10,000 nucleotides of DNA from contig NC_091583.1 of the NCBI RefSeq assembly GCF_042767895.1, positions 12,490,024-12,500,023 on the forward strand. The letters are read 5' to 3'. Origin of the DNA: Penaeus vannamei (taxonomy: Eukaryota > Arthropoda > Malacostraca > Decapoda > Penaeidae). Of this stretch, positions 1-8,659 are shown piece after piece (within the stretch, counting starts at the first letter, position 1; every line of letters starts with the position of its first letter). Below the pieces are notes generated by a model that was not told where the DNA came from, ran no database searches, and was given only the letters and a program-made list of their open reading frames with translations. The position numbers and the translations under genes were made by a program.

Positions 1-847
1 CTCCGTTACTCCCCAAGACCACCTTCCTGCCTTCGCTCGTACGCCGGTGGTCATTACACCCAGAACGCACAATCAATTGCTATTAATTATGGCAGAAATT
101 AAGGAATGTAATTGTAACACATAGATATTAAATGTACGTAAATATACAGCATAGGACAGGGAACAATAGCGCTCTCTGTCGGGCCGGGTGTTGGCGGCGC
201 ACAGCAACAATGCGAACGATACGCCGAAATGTTTAACCTTAGATGGCGCTGTTGCTAACCTTGCTGTGTATTGTATTAGCGACGACTCGGGTATTTGCTA
301 TTCACGGGGCGTGTAGCTGCAAAAAAAAGGGGTGGTATTGATTGTTTTTTTTTTATTTATATGAATGAAGGTGTTGCTTCTAGTTGCCGCTTCTTGTTGC
401 GCGGTTGCAAGATGAAGAAGGAACAAGGGGGTTCTCTGTCGGTGGATGGTTTATGTAAGCGATATTTTTATCAGTCACAGACACCATAAAACATATATCG
501 AGGCTGATAACAAGAACTGCAGTTGAAAAATGAACGTTCGTAAATATTGTCATAATCGTAACAAAGTATATATAACTACAGAGATAAAGATAACTCAAAG
601 TCAGCATTACCCAGTAATATATATTTTTTCTCATTTTACACTTTAAGTTATTGCTGTACTTATGTTGTTGAAAGCTTATGTTATGACGTTTTGTTATCAT
701 CAGCAATATAAAGTAAGGAACATATTAAATAAAAAAGAAATATTAACCAATGATGAAAAGGATAGATAAATAATATTAAGAATAATGAAATAGATGATTT
801 TAAAATGATAAATGGTAATGTTTATGCAATTATCATTAATATTATGA
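1..847. other. Non-repetitive left flank, no gene recognised
   Basis: The sequence is mixed in composition, with several CpGs at about 1-60 and 170-300, and becomes strongly AT-rich from about 500. The longest open frame, about 108 codons on the minus strand (380-706), has no recognisable domain, no signal of selection and an amino-acid mix expected of AT-rich noncoding DNA. I see no tRNA-like, rRNA-like or transposon-end structure. It reads as intergenic or intronic DNA leading into the repeat tract. From about 760 onward short ATT/GAT motifs become frequent, so the edge of the repeat is gradual rather than sharp. Confidence 0.6.
241..250 (+). promoter_or_regulatory. CTCF-core-like site (AGATGGCGCT)
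   Basis: The ten bases AGATGGCGCT fit the AGRKGGCGC core shared by vertebrate and insect CTCF sites. The reverse strand also carries a GCCATCT core like that of YY1/Pho. It sits in a small CpG-containing patch about 600 bp left of a large triplet-repeat tract. Binding is inference: a single short motif can occur by chance, and the flanking positions of the full CTCF site are not clearly matched. Confidence 0.2.
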
Positions 848-1290
848 TCATGATTGATTATCATTATTATTGTTGTAGTAGTAGTTATTGTTTTTGTCAT
901 TGTTATTGATATCATTTTTATTATTGCTTGTACTATTGTTATTGTTATTATATTTTTTTATTATTATTATCATTATTATTAATGTTCTTATTATCATTAT
1001 TAAAATAATTATCATTGTTATTATCATTATTACTATTATTGTTGATATTATCACTATTGAAACAATTATCATTGTTATTATTATTACTATTATTGTTGAT
1101 ATTTTATTATTGTTATTACTGTTATCATTATTATTATTATGGTCATTACTATCATTCTTATGAGTCATATTATTGTTATTGTTTTTCTTCTCATTTTTCT
1201 TCTTATCAATGATATTATTATCATTATAACTAATATTAATATTTTTATTATTGATATTATCATTGCTATTGTGATAATGATTAATATCAA

Positions 1291-1330
1291 TATTATTATT
1301 TTCATCATCATCATCTTAGTAATAATAATA
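1291..1330. repeat. Inverted arms at first strand switch
   Basis: TATTATTATT at 1291-1300 is the exact reverse complement of AATAATAATA at 1321-1330, with a 20-base loop. The junction marks where plus-strand ATT/ATC gives way to AAT/GAT. Hairpin or cruciform formation is possible but not shown. Confidence 0.6.
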
Positions 1331-2424
1331 ATTATGATATAAATAATAATAATGATTATGATAATGATAATGATAATCATTAATAATGATAATGATAATG
1401 ATAATAATAAAAAGGAGAATCATCATCATTATTACTATTGTTTTTATTATAATTATTAATATCATTAATGTTATAATCATTATCATTATTAGTATTATTG
1501 TTGTTAATATAATTATTATTACTATCATTATCATTGTCATTAGTATTATTATTGCTACTCTTATTATTGTTTTCAATATCGTTGTCATTATCATCATCAT
1601 ATTCATCAATATCATTATTAATGATATTATATTACATCATTATTGTTATTGACATTATTGTTGCTGCTACAATGATGTTAATAAACGTATTTATAGGATG
1701 ATGATGATAGCACTGATAATAAAAATAATAATTATTGTCATTATTGATAATGATATGATTATTTCAGTTGTACTTACTATCAATATTTTTATTATTATTA
1801 TTATCATTGTCAATATTATTATCAGTATCATTATTATTACCATCGTATTCATCATCACCATCAATATTATTAGTGTTCTTGGCATTTTCCCTTTTTATCA
1901 TCATTTTTATGATTATGATAACAATATTGGTGATAGTGATATTAATTATTATTATTAATAGTGTTGTTATTATTATTCAGATTATCATTGTCTATGTTTT
2001 ATTATTATTATTGTTGTTTTATTGTTGTTATTATTATCATCATCATCATTATTGTTGTTGTCGTCATCAATGTTATTATATTATGATTATTATTGTTATC
2101 ATTATGATCATCATTATTATTATTATCATTACTATGATCATTATTGTCATCATTATCTCAAAAATGATAATGGTAGTACTAATTATGATTTTTGTTATTA
2201 TCCTTATTGTTATTATTGTTGTTCTGGTTGTTATCATTATTGATATTGTTATTATCATTACTATATTCTTGTTATTGTTATTATTATTATTGTGTAATTA
2301 TTGCTGTTATTATTATTATTGTTAACATTTTTATTATTGTTATTATCATTATTATTATCCTTATTTTTGTTATTTTTTAAATGATTATTATCTTTATTAC
2401 CCTTATTGTTATTGTTGTTATTGA

Positions 2425-2462
2425 TATCATCATTATTAATGATAAGAATAGTAATGATGATA
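2425..2462. repeat. Inverted arms at main strand switch
   Basis: TATCATCATTA at 2425-2435 pairs perfectly with TAATGATGATA at 2452-2462 across a 16-base loop. Left of it the plus strand is T-rich for about 1 kb; right of it, A-rich for about 570 bp. Confidence 0.6.
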
Positions 2463-3008
2463 GCAATTGTTATTTTAATGATGATAACTGCGATAGTAAT
2501 TATGATAATACTAGTGATGATAGTAGTAATAATCAATATAATAATGATAATTATAATGATTATGGTAGTCATAATAGCAATAACAATGGTAATAATGATA
2601 ATGATAATGAAAATAATGATATTCATGATAATGATGATATATGACGATGATTATAACAGCAACATTGATAATAATGATAATGATGATGATGATAACAATG
2701 AAAATGATAATGTTAATAGTAATGATAATGATGATGAAAATAATGATAAAGATGATAATAGTATTAATAATTATAATGATAATAATAATTATTATAATAA
2801 TGATTATAATGATGATATTAGTAAAGGTAATAATGATGATAATAATAATGATAATGATCATAATATTAATAATAATGGTAAGAATGATATTGATAATAAT
2901 AATGAAAATGATAATGATGATAATGATAAAAAATAATGATAAGGAAAATAATAATAATAGTATTATTAATAATAATGATAATAAAAATAATAATGATTAT
3001 GATTATTA
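2437..3008. repeat. Inverted-orientation AAT/GAT block inside the triplet tract
   Basis: The plus strand is made of AAT, GAT, GAA and AGT triplets here, the complement of what lies on both sides. The block is about 570 bp long and has perfect inverted arms at its left edge (2425-2462) and right edge (2987-3009). Poly-Asn/Asp and poly-Ile/Met translations of this block are artefacts of the triplet content. Confidence 0.85.
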
Positions 3009-3009
3009 T
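2987..3009. repeat. Inverted arms at return strand switch
   Basis: ATAATAAT at 2987-2994 pairs with ATTATTAT at 3002-3009 around a 7-base loop, at the point where the A-rich block ends and a (CAT)n run begins. Confidence 0.6.
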
Positions 3010-3089
3010 CATCATCATCATCATCATCACCATCCTTATCATCATCCTCATCATTATTATCATCATCATCATTATCATCATCGTCATCG

Positions 3090-3090
<1 letters not shown>

Positions 3091-3133
<43 letters not shown>
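3091..3133 (+). repeat. Pure (CAT)14 microsatellite
   Basis: Forty-three uninterrupted bases of the CAT triplet lie inside a longer CAT-rich zone (3008-3140) broken by ATT, CGT and CCT variants. Purity in the middle of a degenerate tract points to recent expansion. This is a probable polymorphic site. Confidence 0.9.
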
Positions 3134-3347
3134 GTCATTATCCTTATGCTCATCATTATCGTTGTTATTAAAATTATGCTTATTAATATCACCAAGATCA
3201 TCATCATAATTTACCTTTTATTAGTATCATTATCATTGTTATTTCTGTTATTATTTTCTAAAAGTGTCATTGATCGGTCTATTATTATTATTATTATTAT
3301 CATTATTAATGTCATTATCATTTTTATCATAGTTACTATCATTATTG

Positions 3348-3351
<4 letters not shown>

Positions 3352-3403
<52 letters not shown>
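3352..3403 (+). repeat. Pure (TTA)17 microsatellite
   Basis: Fifty-two uninterrupted bases of TTA are the longest pure ATT-type run in the tract. They are followed by a T10-T13 run near 3415-3427 and further ATT arrays to 3473. Length polymorphism is likely. Confidence 0.9.
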
Positions 3404-3465
3404 CATTATTATTATTTTTTTTTTTTATTGTTATCATTATCAATATTATTATTATTATTATTATT

Positions 3466-3494
3466 ATTATTATCCTTATAAAAATGATAATAAT
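3466..3494. repeat. Inverted arms ATTATTATC / GATAATAAT
   Basis: Nine bases at 3466-3474 are exactly complementary to 3486-3494 across an 11-base loop. The right arm is a brief A-rich insert in an otherwise T-rich stretch. Confidence 0.55.
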
Positions 3495-3956
3495 GTATAT
3501 AATTATCATTTACTATCATTGATATTGTTATTATTATCAAAAATATTATTATCATCATTGTTATCATTATTTTTTATCATTATTATCATCATAATTATTA
3601 CCACTATCATTATCATCATTATTATTATTATTACTATTATAATTTTTATTATTAATATTATTATTACTATTATTATTATCATAATTATCATTATCACTAT
3701 TTTTGCAACTATCATTACTGATATTGTTATTGTAATTCTTATTATTGTTATCAAGTAAAGTCAGTATTTATATAATCATTTTTATAACTTCATATCACAA
3801 GGGCTAAAATGACATATTTATACAAATATATCTCCCAACTCAACTGAAGTCATAGATGATATGATAATTACCACATTTATCTTTAACGATCAAAAATATT
3901 TCATCTGATTTCATAACAGATAGATTTTATGGATAGTTATGTATTTCAATAAGGTC

Positions 3957-3979
3957 TTTTTTTTTTTTTTTTTTTTTTT
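3957..3979 (+). repeat. T23 homopolymer
   Basis: This is a run of 23 thymines after AAGGTC. It might be the A-tail of a reverse-oriented retroelement, but I find no recognisable element body beside it and no flanking target-site duplication, so I call it only a homopolymer. Confidence 0.85.
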
Positions 3980-4116
3980 AATTCTATTTACTGTTTATTT
4001 CTTATTTCTTATTTATTAGCATTTTTTTTTTAGAAAAATTATAATGCATAGATCATGAAACCCTTATTTGTGATGATAGTTGCGATGCCAATCACGATTA
4101 TGCTGATGATATGATT

Positions 4117-4130
4117 ATGATGATCATCAT
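4117..4130. repeat. Perfect 14-bp palindrome ATGATGATCATCAT
   Basis: The 14 bases are their own reverse complement with no loop, joining a GAT run directly to an ATC run inside the AT-rich island. It is a miniature of the strand switches seen in the large tract. Confidence 0.75.
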
Positions 4131-4250
4131 CATTCTTATGGGGATGATACCTGAATGTTGCAAGTGCCATTGTATTGAAACTAAGGGTCATTATTGCTAC
4201 TGTTGATATTTTTTTTTTCTATTTGTTTTGTTATTTTTTGTTATTTATGT

Positions 4251-4419
4251 CATCACCTCCATCTTCCCTTCATCCTCATTATCATCTTCATCTCCTTCTG
4301 CATCATCATCTTTATCTTCATTTTTATCATCTTCATCTTCATCATCACCATCTTCCTCTTCCACTTTATCTTTATCTTTATCTCTATCTCTATCTCAATC
4401 TTCATCTTCATCATCATCA
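4251..4419 (+). repeat. TCA/TCT triplet and hexamer tract
   Basis: This pyrimidine-rich tract is made of CATCAT, CATCTT and TATCTT/TATCTC units, including four or five ATCTCT/ATCTTT-type hexamers around 4367-4396. It ends in a pure TCATCATCATCA at 4408-4419 that forms one arm of an inverted repeat. Confidence 0.85.
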
Positions 4420-4446
4420 ATATCACCATAATAATGATGATGATGA
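4408..4446. repeat. Perfect 12-bp inverted repeat joining TCA and TGA arrays
   Basis: TCATCATCATCA (4408-4419) is exactly complementary to TGATGATGATGA (4435-4446), with a 15-base loop. It is the point where a T-rich-strand tract meets an A-rich-strand tract, and the longest perfect arm pair I found at such a junction. Confidence 0.75.
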
Positions 4447-4475
4447 TGATAATAATAGTAATAATAATAATAATG

Positions 4476-4509
<34 letters not shown>

Positions 4510-4529
4510 TAATAATAATAATAATAATG

Positions 4530-4599
<70 letters not shown>

Positions 4600-4785
4600 T
4601 AATAGTAATAATAATGATATGATAATGATAATAATAATAATGAAAATGATAATAATGATAATGAAAATGATAGTAATAATAATGACAATAATAGCGATAA
4701 TGATGATTATAACTTGGATAATTATATTAACAACCATAATGATACTACTAATAATATAAAAAATACCAGTAATAATAATGATAAC
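4428..4785 (+). repeat. (AAT)n/(GAT)n tract
   Basis: The tract is mainly AAT with scattered GAT and AGT. Pure runs lie at 4476-4507 and, longest, at 4530-4597 (68 bp, about 22 units). It decays after about 4690 into mixed AT-rich sequence. Open frames through it (poly-Asn on plus, poly-Leu/Tyr on minus) follow from the triplet content and are not genes. Confidence 0.93.
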
Positions 4786-5052
4786 TATTATTATCTTACT
4801 TATACTTATTATCATTATTGCAATGATCACTAGTAGTTCAGGCTCTTCGTAATTGCTGTCACGTTTTTACATCAGTAATAGTACAAATAATAAACAGAAT
4901 AATATCAATTACAATGCTCATGGAAAAAGTATAAGGATGGCGATAACCTCTGTTTTTGATGCAGATGACTTATGTTGATGATAGTGTTAATACCTCAACT
5001 CATTACTTTTCCTATCACTTCTCCTTAGTCCCTCCTTCTACGCTCACTGCTC
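4786..5052. other. AT-rich spacer, nothing recognised
   Basis: This unique sequence lies between the AAT tract and the CT/GT compound array. An open frame starting at ATG 4956 runs on into the CT and GT repeats to 5576, but two thirds of it is Leu/Ser and Cys/Val from dinucleotides, and the unique ends show no recognisable domain. I treat it as noncoding. Confidence 0.55.
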
Positions 5053-5363
<311 letters not shown>

Positions 5364-5365
5364 CA

Positions 5366-5373
5366 GTGTGTGT

Positions 5374-5435
<62 letters not shown>
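5366..5435 (+). repeat. (GT)n array, about 35 units
   Basis: Seventy bases of GT with one GTAT interruption near 5377-5380 lie directly after the CT array with a CA joint. Alternating purine-pyrimidine DNA of this length is a classical Z-DNA candidate. Confidence 0.95.
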
Positions 5436-5437
<2 letters not shown>

Positions 5438-5466
5438 ATCTATCCACTTATTTATCTATCTATGTA
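5436..5466 (+). repeat. Short TATC/TTTA array
   Basis: TTATCTATC, TTTATC and TATCTATG units close the compound array on the right, resembling the TATC units at about 5060-5080 on the left. Confidence 0.7.
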
Positions 5467-5624
5467 TATTCGTACACACATGCAAATATGGTTTTAAAAC
5501 AATGTTCATATACAGATTTTTCATCTTAGAAGAAGCACTCATTTACTTTGTAATTTTCCATGTGAATGGAACCTGAGAACACGTTTTGAAAGTTATAAAG
5601 AGCTGTCTTAATGCGGGTATGCAT
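5467..5624. other. Short unique spacer with an octamer motif
   Basis: Unique sequence with no open frame of interest. ATGCAAAT, the POU-family octamer, occurs at 5480-5487; a second copy lies at 8786-8793. The role is unknown. Confidence 0.5.
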
Positions 5625-6160
5625 CTCCCCCCCTCCTGCACTCAGACAGATCCCCTCCCTCTTTTACACTCAGACAAATCCCCTCCCGCTCCTACACTCA
5701 GACAGACCCCCCCCCCCTCTCCTACACTCAGACAAACCCCCTCCCCCTCCTACACTCAGACAGACCCCCCCTCTCCTACACTCAGACAAACCCCTCCTAC
5801 ACTCAGATAGTTCCCTTCCCCTCCTACACTTAGGCAAACCACTCTCCTCTCCATAAACCCCTTCCCACCCTATATTCAGATAGACCTCTAGCCCCTTATA
5901 CCCAGACAGACCCCTCCCTCCCACACTCATATAAACCTTTTCCTCCCTACATACAGACCCTTTCCCTGATACACTCACACCTTCCCCTCTCTTACACCCA
6001 CACAGACCTCCCCCCCCCCACTACACTTAGAGAAACCCCCTCCCCCTACACCCAGAAATACACCTCCTACAATCCAACAGACCCTCTCTCTCCAATACTC
6101 AGAGTTCTCCCCCCTCCCTTCACTAAGCCCCCCCCCCCCTCCACTCAAACGGGTCCCTCT
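5625..6160 (+). repeat. C-rich minisatellite, period about 27 bp
   Basis: About 20 copies of a unit that reads CTCCTACACTCAGACA followed by a C-rich filler. The CTCAGACA core starts at 5641, 5669, 5697, 5727, 5755, 5781 and 5802, giving steps of 28, 28, 30, 28, 26 and 21 bp. Later copies are increasingly diverged (5829, 5901, 5926, 5974, 5997, 6026, 6051, 6098, 6144). Most length change is in the C run, which reaches C11 at 5707-5717. The minus strand is rich in G runs. Open frames with repeated HSDKP-like or SECRRG-like peptides come from the repeat; the phase slips make coding very unlikely. Confidence 0.92.
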
Positions 6161-6357
6161 CCCCATCCCAAATGACAGACACACACACAAACAACTCTTC
6201 TTCAACACGAATAAATAACAGCATTGCAATCATCTATGATCATGCTGACGGACTGTTTCCTGTTCATCCTATAATTAGTCTTGCTGTCAGAGTCAATTAA
6301 ATACGCTAATTATAATCCAGAGAGCGTTCGGGTAGGTCACGTTTAGCATTCTCGTAC
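6161..6357. other. Unique spacer, nothing recognised
   Basis: Mixed sequence between two minisatellites. It has a nuclear-receptor-type half site (AGGTCA at 6334-6339, preceded by GT) but no second half site nearby. No open frame or RNA-like fold is recognised. Confidence 0.5.
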
Positions 6358-6367
6358 CTTCCCCCTT

Positions 6368-6472
6368 CCCCCCACCTCCTTCCCTCTTCTCGTGCACCTT
6401 CCCCTTCTCTCAACCCCCCCTCCCCCATCCCCCCACCTCCTTCCCTCTCCTCGTGCACCTTCCCCTTCTCTC
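6368..6472 (+). repeat. 61-bp tandem duplication with CGTGCAC core
   Basis: Positions 6368-6411 and 6429-6472 match at 43 of 44 bases at an offset of 61 bp, the only difference being T at 6388 against C at 6449. Each copy carries the non-pyrimidine core CGTGCAC (6391 and 6452). A third, partial copy begins near 6500. Confidence 0.88.
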
Positions 6473-6701
6473 GCCCCCCCCCTTAACCCCCTCTATCCCC
6501 CCCCCACCTCCTTCCTCTTCCTCTTATGCCTTTCCCTCCTCTCTCCCTTTCCTTTCCTCTTGCATCCCCCATCCTCCTATCCCCCCCCATCTCTTCCTCT
6601 TGCTCTACCCCCTCTCCCCATCCACTAACCTTGCACCCCCCACTTCTCTCCCTCCCCCATTCACCTTCCTTTGAACTCCTCCTCCCTCTCCTCCCTCCTC
6701 T

Positions 6702-6762
6702 CCCCCTTCCCCCTCCTTTCCCCCTCCCCCTTCCCCCTCCTTTCCCCCTCCCCCCTCCCCCC
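6702..6762 (-). repeat. 24-bp duplication and minus-strand G-quadruplex motif
   Basis: Positions 6702-6725 and 6726-6749 are identical 24-bp units of C5 TT C5 T CC TTT C5 T. On the minus strand the C runs at 6733-6737, 6744-6748, 6750-6755 and 6757-6762 give four G runs of at least five with loops of 6, 1 and 1 bases, which satisfies the usual G-quadruplex rule. Folding is a prediction. Confidence 0.75.
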
Positions 6763-6826
6763 TCCTCTTCCCCTTCCCCCTCCTCTCCCCACTCCCCCCT
6801 CCTCTCCCCCTTCCCCCACCCTCTTC

Positions 6827-7645
<819 letters not shown>

Positions 7646-7647
<2 letters not shown>

Positions 7648-8252
7648 CCCTCTGTTTCTATACATTATTTCTTATCCTCATCTTCTACTTTGCCTTTTTT
7701 CTCCCTCTCTCCTCACCTCTAACCTTCTTCCGGTGACCTCTGCCTCTTTTCTCTCTCTCTCCTTCCTTTCCCTCTCCCTTCCCCTGTCCTTCCCCCTCTC
7801 CTATTTCTTTTCTCTTTTTTCTTTCCTTTCCCTTTCCCTCTCCCTTCCCCTGTCCTTCTCCCCCTTCCTCTCCTTCTCTCTTTACTTTCCTTTCCCTCTC
7901 CCTTCCCCTGTCCTTCTCCTCCTTCCTTTCCTTCTCTCTCTTTTCTTTCCTTTGCCTCTCCCTCTCCATTTCCCTATCCTTTCCCCTCTCCCTCTTCTTC
8001 TCTCTCTGTCGTCCCTTTCCCTCTTTCTTCCCCTGTCCTTCCGCCTCTCCCTCTTCTCTCTCCATCTTTCCTTTCCCTCTCCCTCTTCCTTCCCCCTCTC
8101 CCTCTTCCTCTCTTTCCAAACACCAACAAGGAGTTCATCCTCTGGTGACCTCTGCCTCTTCTTCTCTCTCTCTCTCTCTCTCTCTCCTTTCCCTTCCCCT
8201 GTCCTTCCCCCTCTCCCTCTTCCTCCCCTTCCAAGCACCAGCAAGGAGTTCA
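7646..8252 (+). repeat. Polypyrimidine minisatellite in two higher-order blocks
   Basis: The basic unit, about 60 bp, contains CCCTTCCCCTGTCCTT plus a CT-rich filler. CCCCTGTCCTT starts at 7781, 7847, 7905, 8030 and 8196; the 125-bp step is close to two units, with a decayed copy near 7968. Two larger blocks are framed by the same non-repeat sequences: GGTGACCTCTGCCTCTT at 7732 and 8144 opens them, and a 24-base element (TTCCAA then CACCA then CAAGGAGTTCA) at 8114-8137 and 8229-8252 closes them with two A/G differences. Long Ser/Leu/Phe or Arg/Glu/Gly open frames here are compositional. Confidence 0.92.
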
Positions 8253-8659
8253 GGGACCATAAATGTTTACAATCGTGCAATAGCTTGAACGGCCGCAGCC
8301 TCCGCCCAACACCACAACGGCGCGGACGAACACCTCCAAAAAAATGAACAGCAACGTCACAGCCATAGATTTCAATTTCTCGGGGGATTCGCAGAGTCAC
8401 GCTGCTTCGGTTTTGTTTCGTTTGGGTATTCGTTGTTGCGGACGATGAGGGGGAAAAATGAAGGGAATTGCATAAGCTGTTTTGAGAGCCATTTGTTTGA
8501 TTGAATCACGGAGGGGCGGAGGAAAATTAGATCAGGTTTTGGTTTGGGATCTATGTCTCTCCGGGATTGTATTATAGGCTATTTCTTTCTCCTTGTTTCT
8601 TCTTTCTTTTCTCAACACGCTCCTTTTGTTGCGGATGAACGAGACTGAAAGCAAAAGGT
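8253..8659. other. Unique sequence, possible distal promoter or intergenic DNA
   Basis: This is the first complex sequence after the repeats. It holds CpG clusters at 8290-8330 and a GC box (GGGGCGG, 8513-8519). No conserved domain is seen in any frame. A 34-codon open frame starts at 8344. Confidence 0.45.
8344..8448 (+). CDS. Doubtful short open frame (34 codons)
   Basis: ATG at 8344 follows a run of seven A, so position -3 is A as favoured in animals. The frame ends at TGA 8446-8448 and its peptide begins MNSNVTAIDFNFSGDSQS. Unlike other open frames in the window it does not run through a simple repeat, and its amino-acid mix is ordinary. I do not recognise it, and a frame this short is common by chance. 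It could equally be noncoding or the edge of an exon (a GGTATT donor-like site lies near 8425). It is recorded only because the ORF is free of repeats. Confidence 0.08.
   Translation: MNSNVTAIDFNFSGDSQSHAASVLFRLGIRCCGR

Larger units (their letters stand above)
848..3757. repeat. Degenerate ATT/ATC triplet-repeat tract with strand switches
   Basis: Almost the whole 2.9 kb is built from ATT, ATC, ACT and GTT triplets, or their complements, with frequent single-base changes and phase slips. On the plus strand the T-rich form fills about 848-1316, 1426-2435 and 3009-3757. The A-rich complement fills about 1317-1425, 1697-1733 and 2437-3008. Purer sub-arrays lie at 3091-3133 and 3352-3403. In some frames these triplets never form stop codons, so open frames of up to about 180 codons appear on both strands, predicting only Ile/Met/Leu, Asn/Asp or Tyr/His strings. 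They are not genes. The degeneracy suggests an old array with local re-expansion. Confidence 0.95.
3758..4250. other. AT-rich island between repeat tracts
   Basis: The sequence is mostly unique and AT-rich, with no open frame of note and no recognised gene. It contains a T23 run (3957-3979), shorter T runs near 4023 and 4210, and scattered GAT/ATC motifs around 4065-4130. It separates the 2.9 kb triplet tract from a second, smaller triplet tract. Confidence 0.6.
6358..6826 (+). repeat. C/T-rich minisatellite and polypyrimidine tract
   Basis: About 470 bp in which the plus strand is almost entirely C and T, with rare A/G. The left part contains a repeated element, C6 then ACCTCCTTCC, at 6368, 6429 and (shorter match) 6500. 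The right part is C4-C6 runs separated by T or TT, including an exact 24-bp tandem duplication. The minus strand is accordingly G-rich with many G5-G6 runs. Open frames of Pro/Leu/Ser (plus) or Gly/Arg/Glu (minus) are by-products of composition. Confidence 0.93.

Noticed and set aside
848..3757. Many open frames of 60-185 codons giving poly-Ile/Met, poly-Leu/Tyr or poly-Asn/Asp peptides, resembling membrane or prion-like proteins
   Set aside because: ATT/ATC/GTT triplets and their complements contain no stop codon in some frames, so long open frames arise automatically. They overlap on both strands, change character at each phase slip and have no conserved complexity.
3957..3979. T23 run as the tail of a reverse-strand retroelement
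   Set aside because: No reverse-transcriptase fragment, no SINE-like promoter boxes and no flanking target duplication are visible. Homopolymers are common in such DNA.
5586..5978. Periodic peptides (HSDKP on plus, SECRRG on minus) suggesting a repeat protein
   Set aside because: Minisatellite unit lengths vary between 21 and 30 bp and break frame, both strands and several frames are open, and there is no start context or conserved end.
5625..6160. Regularly spaced ~27-bp repeats as a possible CRISPR array
   Set aside because: The spacers are not unique but the same C-rich filler, the cores decay, there are no cas genes, and the genome is eukaryotic in style.
7685..8400. Arg/Glu/Lys-rich minus-strand frames up to 172 codons, resembling a charged nuclear protein
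   Set aside because: They are the complement of a CT/CCT minisatellite. Low complexity, overlapping frames and unit-length variation argue against coding.
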